Source: Mucilaginibacter_A sp964236465 (lineage in GTDB: Bacteria; Bacteroidota; Bacteroidia; Sphingobacteriales; Sphingobacteriaceae). Taken from it: 64,000 nucleotides of DNA. The notes beneath the pieces are model-generated. The model made no database searches. It saw nothing but the letters and a program-made list of their open reading frames with translations, and was not told where the DNA came from. Of the stretch, positions 24,586 to 32,711 are shown piece after piece (positions within the stretch are counted from its first letter, which is position 1; the number at the start of each line of letters is the position of its first letter). The position numbers and the translations under genes are program-made. The stretch lies in the NCBI GenBank assembly GCA_964236465.1, contig CAXSBZ010000007.1, positions 55,047 to 119,046 on the forward strand. Direction: 5' to 3'.

Positions 24586-27177
24586 TTAAGAATTCAAAAA
24601 CACAAAGTTGTGGTCAAATTCATCCAATTTAATGTGGCTGTCTTTGTTGATTTTACCAGCCAAAATTTGTTTGGAAAGTTCGTTTAATACTTTCTTTTGA
24701 ACAACACGTTTCAGCGGGCGGGCACCAAACTGCGGATCATAACCCAGTTGTCCCAGCCAATCCAAAGCAGCATCTGTTGCTTCAATAGAAATTCCCATTT
24801 CGGATAAGGTGTCCTGCAATTGTTTAAATTGCAGTTTTACAATCGCGCCAATTTCATTTCGGCTCAATGGTTGAAACATAATGATCTCATCAATTCGGTT
24901 CAGAAATTCCGGACGAATGGTTTTGCGCAACAGTTCAAACAATTCATTCTTGGTTTTGGCTACTACTTCATCGTGGTTTTCATCATTCAAATAAGTGAAG
25001 TTTTCCTGGATGATGTTAGATCCAATATTGGAAGTCATGATGATGATCGTGTTTTTGAAATTCACTACGCGGCCTTTGTTGTCAGTCAACCGGCCATCAT
25101 CCAAAACTTGTAACAGAATATTAAATACATCCGGGTGCGCTTTTTCAATTTCATCCAACAAAACAACACTGTACGGTTTGCGGCGCACAGCTTCCGTTAA
25201 TTGTCCGCCTTCATCATAACCCACATAGCCCGGAGGCGCGCCGATCAATCTCGAAACCGCATGGCGTTCCTGGTATTCGCTCATATCAATCCGGACCAAA
25301 GCTGCTTCAGCATTGAAAAGATATTCTGCCAAAGCTTTCGCTAATTCTGTTTTACCAACACCAGTTGTACCGAGGAAAATAAAGGAACCAATCGGTTTCC
25401 GCGGGTCTTGCAAACCGGCCCGGCTACGGCGGATCGCATCAGAAATAGCTTCAATGGCTTCTTCCTGACCGGCAACACGTTTGTGCAGTTCGTCTTCTAG
25501 GTTCAATAGTTTTTCACGCTCGCTCTGGATCATTTTAGAAACCGGAATACCTGTCCAGCGAGCTACTACGCCAGCAATATCATCAGCTGTAACTTCCTCT
25601 TTTAGCATCCGGCCGTCGCCTTGCTCATCTTCAATTTGCTTTTTCAGCTTTTCAACTTCCGCTTCGGTTTCCTTGATTTTGCCATAACGCAACTCGGCCA
25701 CTTTTCCGTAATCTCCGGCGCGTTCAGCCTGGTCAGCTTCTAATTTATAGTTTTCTATCAGTTCGATTTTAGTGTTGACATTGTCCACTAAATCTTTTTC
25801 GCCTTGCCATTTCGCACGTACAGAATCGCGTTCGTTGGAAAGGTTGGCAATTTCTTCGCTCAGTTCTTTCACCCGTTTTTCGTCGTTCTCCCGTTTGATG
25901 GCTTCGCGTTCAATTTCCAGTTGCATGATCTGGCGTTCCAGTTCGTCCACCACTTCCGGCACAGAATCCATTTCCAAACGCAATTTGGAAGCCGCTTCAT
26001 CCATCAGATCAATGGCTTTATCCGGCAAAAAACGGTCAGAAATATAACGCTGAGACATTTCTACCGAAGCAATAATCGCCTCGTCTTTAATCCGCACTTT
26101 GTGGTGCGTTTCATATTTTTCTTTGATACCGCGGAGGATCGAAATTGCATCGGCCGTATCTGGTTCGTCCACCGTTACTTTTTGAAAACGGCGTTCCAAC
26201 GCTTTGTCTTTTTCAAAATATTTTTGGTATTCATTCAAAGTCGTGGCACCAATTGCCCTCAACTCGCCTCGGGCCAAAGCCGGTTTCAAAATATTGGCCG
26301 CATCCATCGCGCCTTCGCCACCGCCTGCACCAACCAGCGTATGGATCTCATCAATAAACATAATGATCTCACCGTCTGCATCCGTTACTTCTTTTATCAC
26401 TGCTTTTAGGCGCTCCTCAAATTCACCTTTGTATTTGGCTCCGGCAATCAGCGCGCCCATATCCAGCGAAAAAACGGTTTTGGTTTTCAGGTTTTCCGGC
26501 ACATCGCCTTTGATGATTCTAAAGGCGATCCCCTCAGCAATAGCAGTTTTGCCAACGCCAGGTTCGCCAACTAAAATTGGGTTATTTTTTGTTCTGCGGG
26601 ATAAAATTTGGATCACCCGACGGATTTCTTCATCCCGGCCAATCACCGGATCCAATTTGCCGGATTCTGCATATTCGTTCAGATTCCGAGCGTATTTATT
26701 CAAAGAATTGTAGGTTGCTTCTGCATTCTGATCAGTTACTTTACTGTTTCCGCGAAGTTCCAGAATTGCTTTTTTAAGGTCTTTTTCTGTCGCGCCGTAA
26801 TCTTTCAATGAGTTGGCGGTTTTGTCTTTTCCACCTAAAATAGCCAGTAAAAGATGTTCTACGGATACAAATTCGTCCTTAAATTCTTTTACATACGATA
26901 AGGCTTTTTGCAGTGTCGAATTCGTATCAGACGATAAATACACATTGCTGCCGCTAACTTTTGGGTACGAGGCAATCTGTTCATCCAAAGAAGTATTTAA
27001 CCGGCTGATATTAACGTTGAGTTTTTTTAAGAGATAATTGACAACGTTCTCATCCACCAGCAACATTCCTTTCAGCAAATGCGCGTTTTCTATCGCCTGC
27101 TGTTGGTTTCCGGAAGTGATCTCAGAGGCTTTCTGGATCGCTTCCTGGGCTTTTATGGTATAGTTGTTTAAGTTCAT
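24586..27177 (-). CDS. clpB: ATP-dependent chaperone ClpB
   Basis: Hsp100 disaggregase working with DnaK to rescue aggregated proteins in the cytosol. From the conserved start MNLNNYTIKAQEAIQKA (ten in-frame residues upstream are atypical) the protein is 863 aa, the normal size. The N-domain covers residues 1-150, NBD1 has Walker A GEPGVGKTAIAEG and Walker B FIDEIHTLVGAG, the coiled-coil M-domain about 400-525 is Glu/Lys rich, and NBD2 has GTTGVGKTELAKAL and GGQLTEAVRRKPYSVVLLDE. The arginine-finger regions are present. A motif copy lies at 26386-26396 on the opposite strand of the coding sequence. Confidence 0.97.
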   Translation of the reverse strand: MNLNNYTIKAQEAIQKASEITSGNQQQAIENAHLLKGMLLVDENVVNYLLKKLNVNISRLNTSLDEQIASYPKVSGSNVYLSSDTNSTLQKALSYVKEFKDEFVSVEHLLLAILGGKDKTANSLKDYGATEKDLKKAILELRGNSKVTDQNAEATYNSLNKYARNLNEYAESGKLDPVIGRDEEIRRVIQILSRRTKNNPILVGEPGVGKTAIAEGIAFRIIKGDVPENLKTKTVFSLDMGALIAGAKYKGEFEERLKAVIKEVTDADGEIIMFIDEIHTLVGAGGGEGAMDAANILKPALARGELRAIGATTLNEYQKYFEKDKALERRFQKVTVDEPDTADAISILRGIKEKYETHHKVRIKDEAIIASVEMSQRYISDRFLPDKAIDLMDEAASKLRLEMDSVPEVVDELERQIMQLEIEREAIKRENDEKRVKELSEEIANLSNERDSVRAKWQGEKDLVDNVNTKIELIENYKLEADQAERAGDYGKVAELRYGKIKETEAEVEKLKKQIEDEQGDGRMLKEEVTADDIAGVVARWTGIPVSKMIQSEREKLLNLEDELHKRVAGQEEAIEAISDAIRRSRAGLQDPRKPIGSFIFLGTTGVGKTELAKALAEYLFNAEAALVRIDMSEYQERHAVSRLIGAPPGYVGYDEGGQLTEAVRRKPYSVVLLDEIEKAHPDVFNILLQVLDDGRLTDNKGRVVNFKNTIIIMTSNIGSNIIQENFTYLNDENHDEVVAKTKNELFELLRKTIRPEFLNRIDEIIMFQPLSRNEIGAIVKLQFKQLQDTLSEMGISIEATDAALDWLGQLGYDPQFGARPLKRVVQKKVLNELSKQILAGKINKDSHIKLDEFDHNFVFLNS

Positions 27178-27293
27178 ATGAATGAAGAATAGCAAATCCG
27201 TTACCAATGTTTTCTACAAAAGTAGATTAGAAGATTTGTCAGTCAAAATTCATTTAAACGACAAAAAGTCAGTTGTAGGGTTGCTTTGAGCCG

Positions 27294-27316
27294 ATGCTTC
27301 TTTTATCGCCTAAAAA
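27294..27316 (+). repeat. Dispersed motif, extended form
   Basis: TGCTTCTTTTA at 27295-27305, then TCGCC and TAAAAAC, overlapping the 3' end of the helicase gene so that the second half lies within its last codons. Confidence 0.82.
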
Positions 27317-28743
27317 CTCTCCGTCAATTTCTCCTGATAAAATTTTTCGTTAAAATTGATCAGGAACAATTCTTTGGATGCCCGCGTGCAAGCCGTGTAA
27401 AACCAGCGCAAAAACTCGGTGTTCAGCATTTCCTCCGTCAAATAGCCCTGGTCCACAAAAACCGCGTCCCACTGGCCGCCCTGCGCTTTGTGGCAAGTTA
27501 CCGCGTAAGCAAATTTAATCTGCAAAGCATTGAAATACGGGTTGGCTTTCAGTTCTTCCATCTTTTTTTGCCGGCTGCCGATGTGCTCGTAATCTTTCAT
27601 CACTTCCTCAAAAAAGCGTTGGCTTTCCGCTTGGGACAAACTTGGCGTTTCCGTGTATAATGTGTTCAGCATCACCGTACAATCCAAAGTTAAACCCTCT
27701 GCATAATCGGTAAATTCCAACTGTACATCCGCAAATTGGAAACCATACATTTCGCGGATATTGCGCACGCGTTTGATCTGGCCGATATCGCCATTGGCAA
27801 TAAAATCAGTGCTGTTTTCTTCCTGGTCTTTCATCCAGAAATAATTGTTGCGCACCACCATCACAAAATCGCCGCCGGTCAGTTCTTCTTCGCGATACAA
27901 AATCCGGGCGCGCACCTGCTGGTTGTAAGAATTTGCGTTTTTGTTAGACCGGCAAATTAGCAGCGTGTTTTCCATCCCATATTTTTGGTAAGCGTAACTC
28001 AACCCTTCTTCCAGGCGTTCGCCAGTCATGCGGTAAATATCTTTGAACCCTTTGGTAATGATCTGCGGATATTCCGCTTCGTCATTTCGGATCAGGTTTC
28101 GCATAGCCGTTACATTTTCCAAAATGCCCGAATTCTTTTCCTGCCGCATCACTTCGGTCAGCTCGTAACTGAAAATCTGCAGTTGAAAAAAATCTTTCAA
28201 AATATTGGGTTCCAGGGCGATGCTTTGTTCTGATCCAACCGGTGGCAGCTGCGCCGTATCGCCAATCAGCAGCAGTTTGCAGTTGCGCGAATTATAAACA
28301 TATTCGATGAGATCGTGCAGCAAACTATTCCCGTGGCCGCCGCTTTCCCCGGAAATCATCGAGGCTTCATCCACAATAAAAAGCGTGTTTTCGTGCAAAT
28401 TATCAGCTGTCGAAAAATTCATGTCGGGCGTAACGGCACTCTTTTTACGGTATATTTTTTTGTGTATGGTGAAAGCTTTCCGACCCGAATAACTGCTCAT
28501 CACTTTGGCTGCGCGGCCGGTTGGCGCCATCAAAAACGATTGGAAATTATAGTTTCTAAGCAGCTTGACCAGCGCGGCCAGCACCGTGGTTTTCCCGGTT
28601 CCGGCATAACCTTTCAACACAAAACAGGTATCCTCATCGGTGCTGATCAAAAACTGGTGCAGCAAACCAAAAAGTTCCATTTGCTGCAGGGTTGGCGTGT
28701 GCGGAAAAGCTTTGCGGATCAGGTCTTCATTCATCATCCTCAA
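27310..28743 (-). CDS. RecD-like ATP-dependent DNA helicase
   Basis: Superfamily 1 5'-3'-type helicase of 477 aa. Walker A is GYAGTGKTTVL at about residues 44-54, motif II is FIVDEASMI, motif III region is LLIGDTAQLPPVG, and the C-terminal UvrD/RecD-like motif is AYAVTCHKAQGGQWDAVFVD followed by WFYTACTRASKELFLI (motif VI with its Arg). It lacks the N-terminal RecBCD-binding part, matching the short RecD2-like helicases typical of Bacteroidota. Several Met codons at the N-terminus make the exact start uncertain by a few residues. It is divergent from the DUF3822 gene. Confidence 0.92.
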   Translation of the reverse strand: MRMMNEDLIRKAFPHTPTLQQMELFGLLHQFLISTDEDTCFVLKGYAGTGKTTVLAALVKLLRNYNFQSFLMAPTGRAAKVMSSYSGRKAFTIHKKIYRKKSAVTPDMNFSTADNLHENTLFIVDEASMISGESGGHGNSLLHDLIEYVYNSRNCKLLLIGDTAQLPPVGSEQSIALEPNILKDFFQLQIFSYELTEVMRQEKNSGILENVTAMRNLIRNDEAEYPQIITKGFKDIYRMTGERLEEGLSYAYQKYGMENTLLICRSNKNANSYNQQVRARILYREEELTGGDFVMVVRNNYFWMKDQEENSTDFIANGDIGQIKRVRNIREMYGFQFADVQLEFTDYAEGLTLDCTVMLNTLYTETPSLSQAESQRFFEEVMKDYEHIGSRQKKMEELKANPYFNALQIKFAYAVTCHKAQGGQWDAVFVDQGYLTEEMLNTEFLRWFYTACTRASKELFLINFNEKFYQEKLTESF

Positions 28744-28799
28744 AAATGAAACAAAAACGCTGAAAGTCTATTGCCGAAAATTTTTACTTTTGTTTACCG

Positions 28800-29600
28800 A
28801 TGCACTTCGTCCCGATAAACTTCTCCGATCCTGGATTTAATCCTGAATACACAGCTGATTATCAGTTGATTATTGTTTTGGATTCAGAGAAATTTAGTTA
28901 TGCCGTCCGTCATTCCATTACAAATCGGTTGGTTCGGATAAGTACCGGGAATCTGTTGGACGACCTTTTTGATCCGCATTATCGTGCAGGAGTTTTTGCT
29001 TCTAACTATCAAAAAATTATTATCGCTGCGGAAACAAATAGTTTTTGCCTGATCCCGGATGCTGTTTTTACCCATAAAAATTTGCTGGATTTCGCTGCTT
29101 TTTTATTGGTAAAAGAAGCAGATTTAATTTTGACAGATCAAGTTTCAAACGGAGAAAACACTGTGATTTTTACTTTTCCGGAGACGTTGATTCAAAAAGT
29201 AGAAAAACAATTTCCATCTGCAAAGATACGATTTGCCCCAAAAAGCTGGATCAAAACAGTTTTTGATGTCAGGCTTCCCGGCCAGAATTTGTATTTGTTT
29301 TTGGAAGAAAATTCTGTGCAAATTATGTTTCCGACGCAAGAAAATATCCGTTTTTATAACCGGTTTGATTGTACAACTGCAGATGAAGTTGTTTATTTTA
29401 CAGCTTTAGTTTCGGATCAGCTCAAACTAAAACCCGAAGAAACAAACTTGATTTTGTGCGGCAGGATAGAAGTCGGAAGTGAGCCGATGCTTCTTTTACA
29501 AGGGTTTTTTAAGGATGTTACTTTGTTTTCTACTTTAGGTTTTGCACAAAATGATGTACTTCAACAGCACCAGATTGTTCAATTTTTAGGTTTAAACTGA
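28800..29600 (+). CDS. DUF3822 family protein
   Basis: A 266-aa protein of the Bacteroidota-specific DUF3822 group, recognised by its place between a RecD-like helicase and rsmD and by its plain alternating beta/alpha sequence (YQLIIVLDSEKFSYAV, LLDFAAFLLVKEADLIL, LYLFLEENSVQIMF, NLILCGRIEVGSEP). An actin/RNase H-like fold is possible but not shown. No catalytic motif is visible. Its stop overlaps the rsmD start. It is a hotspot for the dispersed motif: 29060-29070 (with second half TAAAAATTTG), 29110-29120 (facing TGCTTTTTTA, nearly a palindrome) and 29488-29498, translated as different peptides in different frames. Confidence 0.75.
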   Translation: MHFVPINFSDPGFNPEYTADYQLIIVLDSEKFSYAVRHSITNRLVRISTGNLLDDLFDPHYRAGVFASNYQKIIIAAETNSFCLIPDAVFTHKNLLDFAAFLLVKEADLILTDQVSNGENTVIFTFPETLIQKVEKQFPSAKIRFAPKSWIKTVFDVRLPGQNLYLFLEENSVQIMFPTQENIRFYNRFDCTTADEVVYFTALVSDQLKLKPEETNLILCGRIEVGSEPMLLLQGFFKDVTLFSTLGFAQNDVLQQHQIVQFLGLN

Positions 29601-30133
29601 TGCGAATCATCGGAGGAAGGTTGAAAGGATTGCGGTTAAACCCGCCCGGCAATTTGCCTGTACGGCCAACAACGGATCTGGCAAAAGAAGCTTTGTTCAA
29701 TATCTTGAACAATCTGCTGGATTTTGAAGGTTTAAAAGTGCTTGACCTTTTCAGCGGGACCGGAAATATTACCATGGAATTTGCTTCGCGAAATGCAGAA
29801 AAAGTAACCGCAGTTGATCGTGCCGCGCCATGTATTTTTTATTTAAAAGATATGGCAACGAAGCATAACTTGCCAGAAATTACAACTTTTAAAGCTGATA
29901 TTTTTAAATTTCTGGAGTTGGAAACCGATCAATACGATTTGATTTTTGCTGATCCGCCTTACGATCTCGATAAAATCCCGCAAATCCCGAATGCTGTTTT
30001 TACCAGGCAATTATTGGTGCCCGACGGTTTACTTATCGTGGAGCATCCATCTTACCAAAACCTGAGTAATCAGCCTAATTTTAGTGAGAAACGGGTTTAC
30101 GGGAATACGGCTTTTTCGTTTTTTAAGGGATAA
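29600..30133 (+). CDS. rsmD: 16S rRNA (guanine966-N2)-methyltransferase RsmD
   Basis: SAM-dependent rRNA methyltransferase of 177 aa acting on G966 of small-subunit rRNA. The N-terminus MRIIGGRLKGLRL and PTTDLAKEALFNIL are diagnostic. SAM binding is in VLDLFSGTGNITMEFASR, and the catalytic DPPY is in LIFADPPYDL. The ATG overlaps the last base of the DUF3822 stop (TGATG). A TGCTGTTTTTA motif copy is at 29992-30002, encoding Ala-Val-Phe-Thr. Confidence 0.95.
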   Translation: MRIIGGRLKGLRLNPPGNLPVRPTTDLAKEALFNILNNLLDFEGLKVLDLFSGTGNITMEFASRNAEKVTAVDRAAPCIFYLKDMATKHNLPEITTFKADIFKFLELETDQYDLIFADPPYDLDKIPQIPNAVFTRQLLVPDGLLIVEHPSYQNLSNQPNFSEKRVYGNTAFSFFKG

Positions 30134-30166
30134 AAAAAGTATTTGAACTAATTCAATCAAACAATT

Positions 30167-30176
30167 CCCATATGGG
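30167..30176. promoter_or_regulatory. Operator-like palindrome before higBA
   Basis: CCCATATGGG, extended by TT and GAA on the sides with one inserted G. It lies 32 bp before the HigB start, the usual place for autorepression by the HigA HTH antitoxin. Confidence 0.6.
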
Positions 30177-30187
30177 GAACTTCTAAT

Positions 30188-30195
30188 TATATTTG
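30188..30195 (+). promoter_or_regulatory. Bacteroidota -7 promoter element for higBA
   Basis: TATATTTG fits the TAnnTTTG consensus of the Bacteroidota primary sigma factor, 13 bp before the GTG start and just downstream of the operator palindrome. A clear -33 TTG at proper distance is not seen. Confidence 0.45.
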
Positions 30196-30207
30196 TATTA
30201 AATATAA

Positions 30208-30501
30208 GTGAGAGTTATTTCAAAAAAAATACTTCGTGAATTTTGGGAAGTACATCCAGACTGCATGCAGCAATTAAAATCCTGGCATCAGGAAATGGAC
30301 AGCGGTAGGTTTAATAGTCCGGCCGACATCAAAATAAAATATCCAAGTGCCAGTTTGTTGATAAATGACCGTGTAGTTTTTAATATCAAAGGAAATAATT
30401 ACCGTCTTATTGTAAAAATTTTATACAAACATCAAATGCTTTGGATAAGATTTATTGGTACACATGCAGCTTATGATAAAATTAATGCAACAGAAATTTA
30501 A
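30208..30501 (+). CDS. higB: HigB-type mRNA interferase toxin
   Basis: RelE-superfamily toxin of 97 aa of the HigB_toxin type, expected to cleave mRNA on the ribosome. Signatures: MRVISKKILREFWEVHPD at the start, LKSWHQEMDSGRFNSPADIK, then NDRVVFNIKGNNYRLIVKI and LWIRFIGTHAAYDKI at the C-terminus, the last holding the usual His and Tyr. It starts with GTG. Toxin-first order with the antitoxin 5 bp downstream is the HigBA arrangement. The stretch appears intact. Confidence 0.92.
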   Translation: MRVISKKILREFWEVHPDCMQQLKSWHQEMDSGRFNSPADIKIKYPSASLLINDRVVFNIKGNNYRLIVKILYKHQMLWIRFIGTHAAYDKINATEI

Positions 30502-30506
30502 TTAAT

Positions 30507-30863
30507 ATGAACATTAAACCCATCAAAACTGAACAGGATTATGAACAAGCTTTAAGTAGGCTTGAAGTAATATTTGACGCAGAAATAAATACTCCAGAAA
30601 GTGATGAATTGGAAGTGTTAAGTATTCTAATTGAGAAATATGAAAACGAACATTTTCCAATCGGTTTACCAGACCCGATCGAAGCCATAAAATTCCGGAT
30701 GGAACAAATGGGCTACAACCAAAAAGATCTGGCCAAAATGGTTGGGTTGAAAAGTAGGGCAAGTGAAATTTTAAATAGAAAGCGGAAGCTATCTTTAGAA
30801 ATGATCCGGTTATTGCATGAAGGCTTAAAGATTCCAACAGAAGTTCTAGTTCAGGCTTATTAA
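30507..30863 (+). CDS. higA: HigA-type antitoxin (XRE HTH)
   Basis: Antitoxin of 118 aa that neutralises HigB and represses the operon. An acidic N-terminal helical region (MNIKPIKTEQDYEQALSRLE, SDELEVLSILIEKYE) is followed by a GLPDPIEAIKFRMEQMGYNQKDLAKMVG helix-turn-helix with SRASEILNRKRKLSLEMIRLLHEGLKIP, the XRE-type pattern of the HigA/DUF-type antitoxins. It lies five bases after higB. The palindrome at 30167 is its likely operator. Confidence 0.93.
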   Translation: MNIKPIKTEQDYEQALSRLEVIFDAEINTPESDELEVLSILIEKYENEHFPIGLPDPIEAIKFRMEQMGYNQKDLAKMVGLKSRASEILNRKRKLSLEMIRLLHEGLKIPTEVLVQAY

Positions 30864-30881
30864 ATTTGATTTTGTTGAATC

Positions 30882-31343
30882 ATGAAAATTGCCCTTTTCC
30901 CAGGTTCTTTTGATCCGGTTACCAAAGCACATGTGGATATTTTGGAACGGTCCGTCAACCTGTTTGACAAAGTTTATGTAGGGATTGGTTTGAACAGCAC
31001 TAAACAACCATTGCTTCCGCCGGAAAAACGTGAACAAATGCTGAAAGCTGTTTTTGCAGATGAGCCGCGAATAGAAGTGGTTGCTTATGCAGGTTTAACG
31101 GTAGCATTTTGCAAGCAAATCGGGGCAAATTACATGATTCGAGGCATCCGTACCGTTTCGGATTTTGAGTACGAGAAAGCAATTGCACAGATGAACCACG
31201 CGCTGGAACCTGAAATTGAGAGTATTTTTATCGTGAGCAAACCGGGATATTCATCCATCAGCTCCACAATCGTACGGGAAATCTTAAAATACAAAGGCGA
31301 TGTCAGTCAGTTTATCCCGAAAGAGGCATTGCCGTTTCTTTAA
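30882..31343 (+). CDS. coaD: Phosphopantetheine adenylyltransferase
   Basis: Transfers AMP from ATP to 4'-phosphopantetheine, giving dephospho-CoA, the penultimate step of CoA synthesis. The 153-aa length is normal. The nucleotidyltransferase signature is FPGSFDPVTKAHVDI; the second residue pair of the T/HxGH motif reads K-A-H, with Ala in place of the usual Gly. MIRGIRTVSDFEYE and SSISSTIVREI complete the family. The gene converges with the NUDIX gene, overlapping by four bases. Confidence 0.96.
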   Translation: MKIALFPGSFDPVTKAHVDILERSVNLFDKVYVGIGLNSTKQPLLPPEKREQMLKAVFADEPRIEVVAYAGLTVAFCKQIGANYMIRGIRTVSDFEYEKAIAQMNHALEPEIESIFIVSKPGYSSISSTIVREILKYKGDVSQFIPKEALPFL

Positions 31344-31978
31344 ATCAGCGTTTCTTTCTCCTCCAGCAAACCCATATTTTCTAATACATCAATGATGGAA
31401 GGATAAGTATTTTTTGTCAACACACTTAATTTTTCTTTGGTAAACCAGCAAGCTTTGGTGATGCCTTCTTCCTTTTGCGGTTTCAGTTTGTCCTGTCCTT
31501 CAGCTTTCATGCGGTACCAATGCGTTTTTTTCAAAGCCAGTTCCTGATTGCGTTGCTTGTAAACGTGGTAAGTTTTACAAATTTTGCGACCAGCTTTTTT
31601 TACTTTGATGCCGCATTCTTCTTCCACTTCACGTACGGCTGCTTTTCGGGTTTTTTCGCCTTCTTCAATTTTCCCTTTCGGCAAATCCCACAAACCGTTT
31701 CTAAAAATCACCAGGCATTCTTTGCGTTCATTTCGCACCAAACCTCCGGCAGCTGCAATCAGCCTGATACTTTTAGAAAATTTTTTTAAAGTGGCTTTTG
31801 CATTTTTACACAAAAACAAAAACTGGCTTTGGTTTGATTTTTCGATCAGATCATAAATCAGCTTTAGGTCGGTAATTTCCTGGCTGATGTCCTGGTAGTT
31901 GTTTAGTCCCTCCGGCAAGGTTTCTGCAACAATCAAACGTTTTTCATCGATATAAATGTTATAAACTGCGTTTTGCAT
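31340..31978 (-). CDS. NUDIX hydrolase
   Basis: Pyrophosphohydrolase-fold protein of 212 aa. The NUDIX box runs GKIEEGEKTRKAAVREVEEEC then G, exactly G-x5-E-x7-R-E-U-x-E-E-x-G. The N-terminal 70 residues (VYNIYIDEKRLIVAE, LKLIYDLIEKS) form an extra domain often found in Bacteroidota proteins next to coaD and pyrE. The substrate cannot be inferred. It overlaps coaD by four bases at the 3' ends. Confidence 0.92.
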   Translation of the reverse strand: MQNAVYNIYIDEKRLIVAETLPEGLNNYQDISQEITDLKLIYDLIEKSNQSQFLFLCKNAKATLKKFSKSIRLIAAAGGLVRNERKECLVIFRNGLWDLPKGKIEEGEKTRKAAVREVEEECGIKVKKAGRKICKTYHVYKQRNQELALKKTHWYRMKAEGQDKLKPQKEEGITKACWFTKEKLSVLTKNTYPSIIDVLENMGLLEEKETLI

Positions 31979-32035
31979 AATGTGTATAAATGAGAATTGA
32001 ACGATAATGTACTGATGTTTTGCTTCAAACCAAGC

Positions 32036-32062
32036 CTAATTTTGATGGTATAAAAGAAGCAT
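32036..32062 (-). repeat. Dispersed motif, extended form
   Basis: TAAAAGAAGCA at 32051-32061, preceded by CTAATTTTGATGG as the second half with small changes. Confidence 0.78.
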
Positions 32063-32138
32063 CGAACACAAACCGAATACTAAATAACGGAATAATATTT
32101 ACCACTAAAAAAAATCTTCAAAATCCTCTAACTGAAAA

Positions 32139-32180
32139 AAGGTTTGTAATCACCGGGATAACCCAGCAAATACAAACCTT
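32139..32180 (-). terminator. Intrinsic terminator of the 56-aa gene
   Basis: AAGGTTTGTA pairs perfectly with TACAAACCTT around a 22-base loop. On the minus strand the stem is followed by a T run (complement of AAAAAA), 24 bp after the stop of the small minus-strand gene. Confidence 0.72.
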
Positions 32181-32203
32181 CAATTCGGCAAAAATAATGA
32201 TGG

Positions 32204-32374
32204 TTACATCAGCATCGGCAGCGCACTAAAAATTGTGCCATAGTTCTCAATTGCAATTTCGAGATCTATTTTTACTTTAAATGTATCGCGTGATTCTGCT
32301 TCGGCCGTAGCAAGCTGGCAGCTTTTTTCTTCAATGTCCCGGCTTAAAGTTTTTAACAATGTTTGAATTTCCAT
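32204..32374 (-). CDS. Small hypothetical protein (56 aa)
   Basis: ATG at 32374 to TAA at 32204-32206 encodes 56 residues: MEIQTLLKTLSRDIEEKSC, an Ala/Glu-rich helix (QLATAEAESRDTFKVKIDLE) and a hydrophobic end (IFSALPMLM). A matching intrinsic terminator lies just downstream on the same strand, the main reason to believe it is expressed. It is below usual gene-calling cut-offs. The predicted structure is largely helical. Function is unknown. Confidence 0.55.
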   Translation of the reverse strand: MEIQTLLKTLSRDIEEKSCQLATAEAESRDTFKVKIDLEIAIENYGTIFSALPMLM

Positions 32375-32711
32375 GTATAAATAATTTAAAGGTTGTGCTT
32401 TGTACGCAGCCTGTTTTATTTAGGTTGTGCTTTTTTAAAATTTTGTTGCGGAGGGTAACTAGGCAAGGTTTTTAAAAATGGGAGGTAGTTATTTAATAAA
32501 CATGTTTTCTGTTTTTAACAAGCCTGATAACTTAAAATCAAGGCAGAAGGTTATCTTTGTCAAGCTGAAATTGCATGTTTTACATTAAACCAGCAGCAGT
32601 AATTCCTTGATGATTATGATTATATCTTCCGTTTGGAAACAAATTTTATCAGCAGAATTTTTTTATAACCTGAGCGTAAAACCTTTTTCTTTTCAATTTC
32701 TTAGTTAAAAT
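32375..32711. other. Intergenic region between small gene and pyrE
   Basis: Divergent 337-bp region. A direct repeat AGGTTGTGCTTT occurs at 32390-32401 and 32422-32433, 32 bp apart (about three helical turns), upstream of the minus-strand small gene, so it may be a regulator site. TATCTTTG near 32552-32559 fits the TAnnTTTG element and could serve pyrE with a long leader. No other structure was seen. Confidence 0.4.

Noticed and set aside
25804..26409. 201-codon plus-strand frame, also within clpB
   Set aside because: Antisense shadow, rich in Phe/His/Arg without any recognisable domain.
26204..26713. 169-codon open frame on the plus strand inside clpB
   Set aside because: It is antisense to the well-conserved ClpB nucleotide-binding domain, has skewed Ser/Pro/Ile composition and no start context; a shadow of the clpB codon pattern.
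32020..32229. 69-codon plus-strand frame between NUDIX gene and pyrE
   Set aside because: It runs through a motif copy and through the terminator stem of the opposite small gene, and has no family resemblance.
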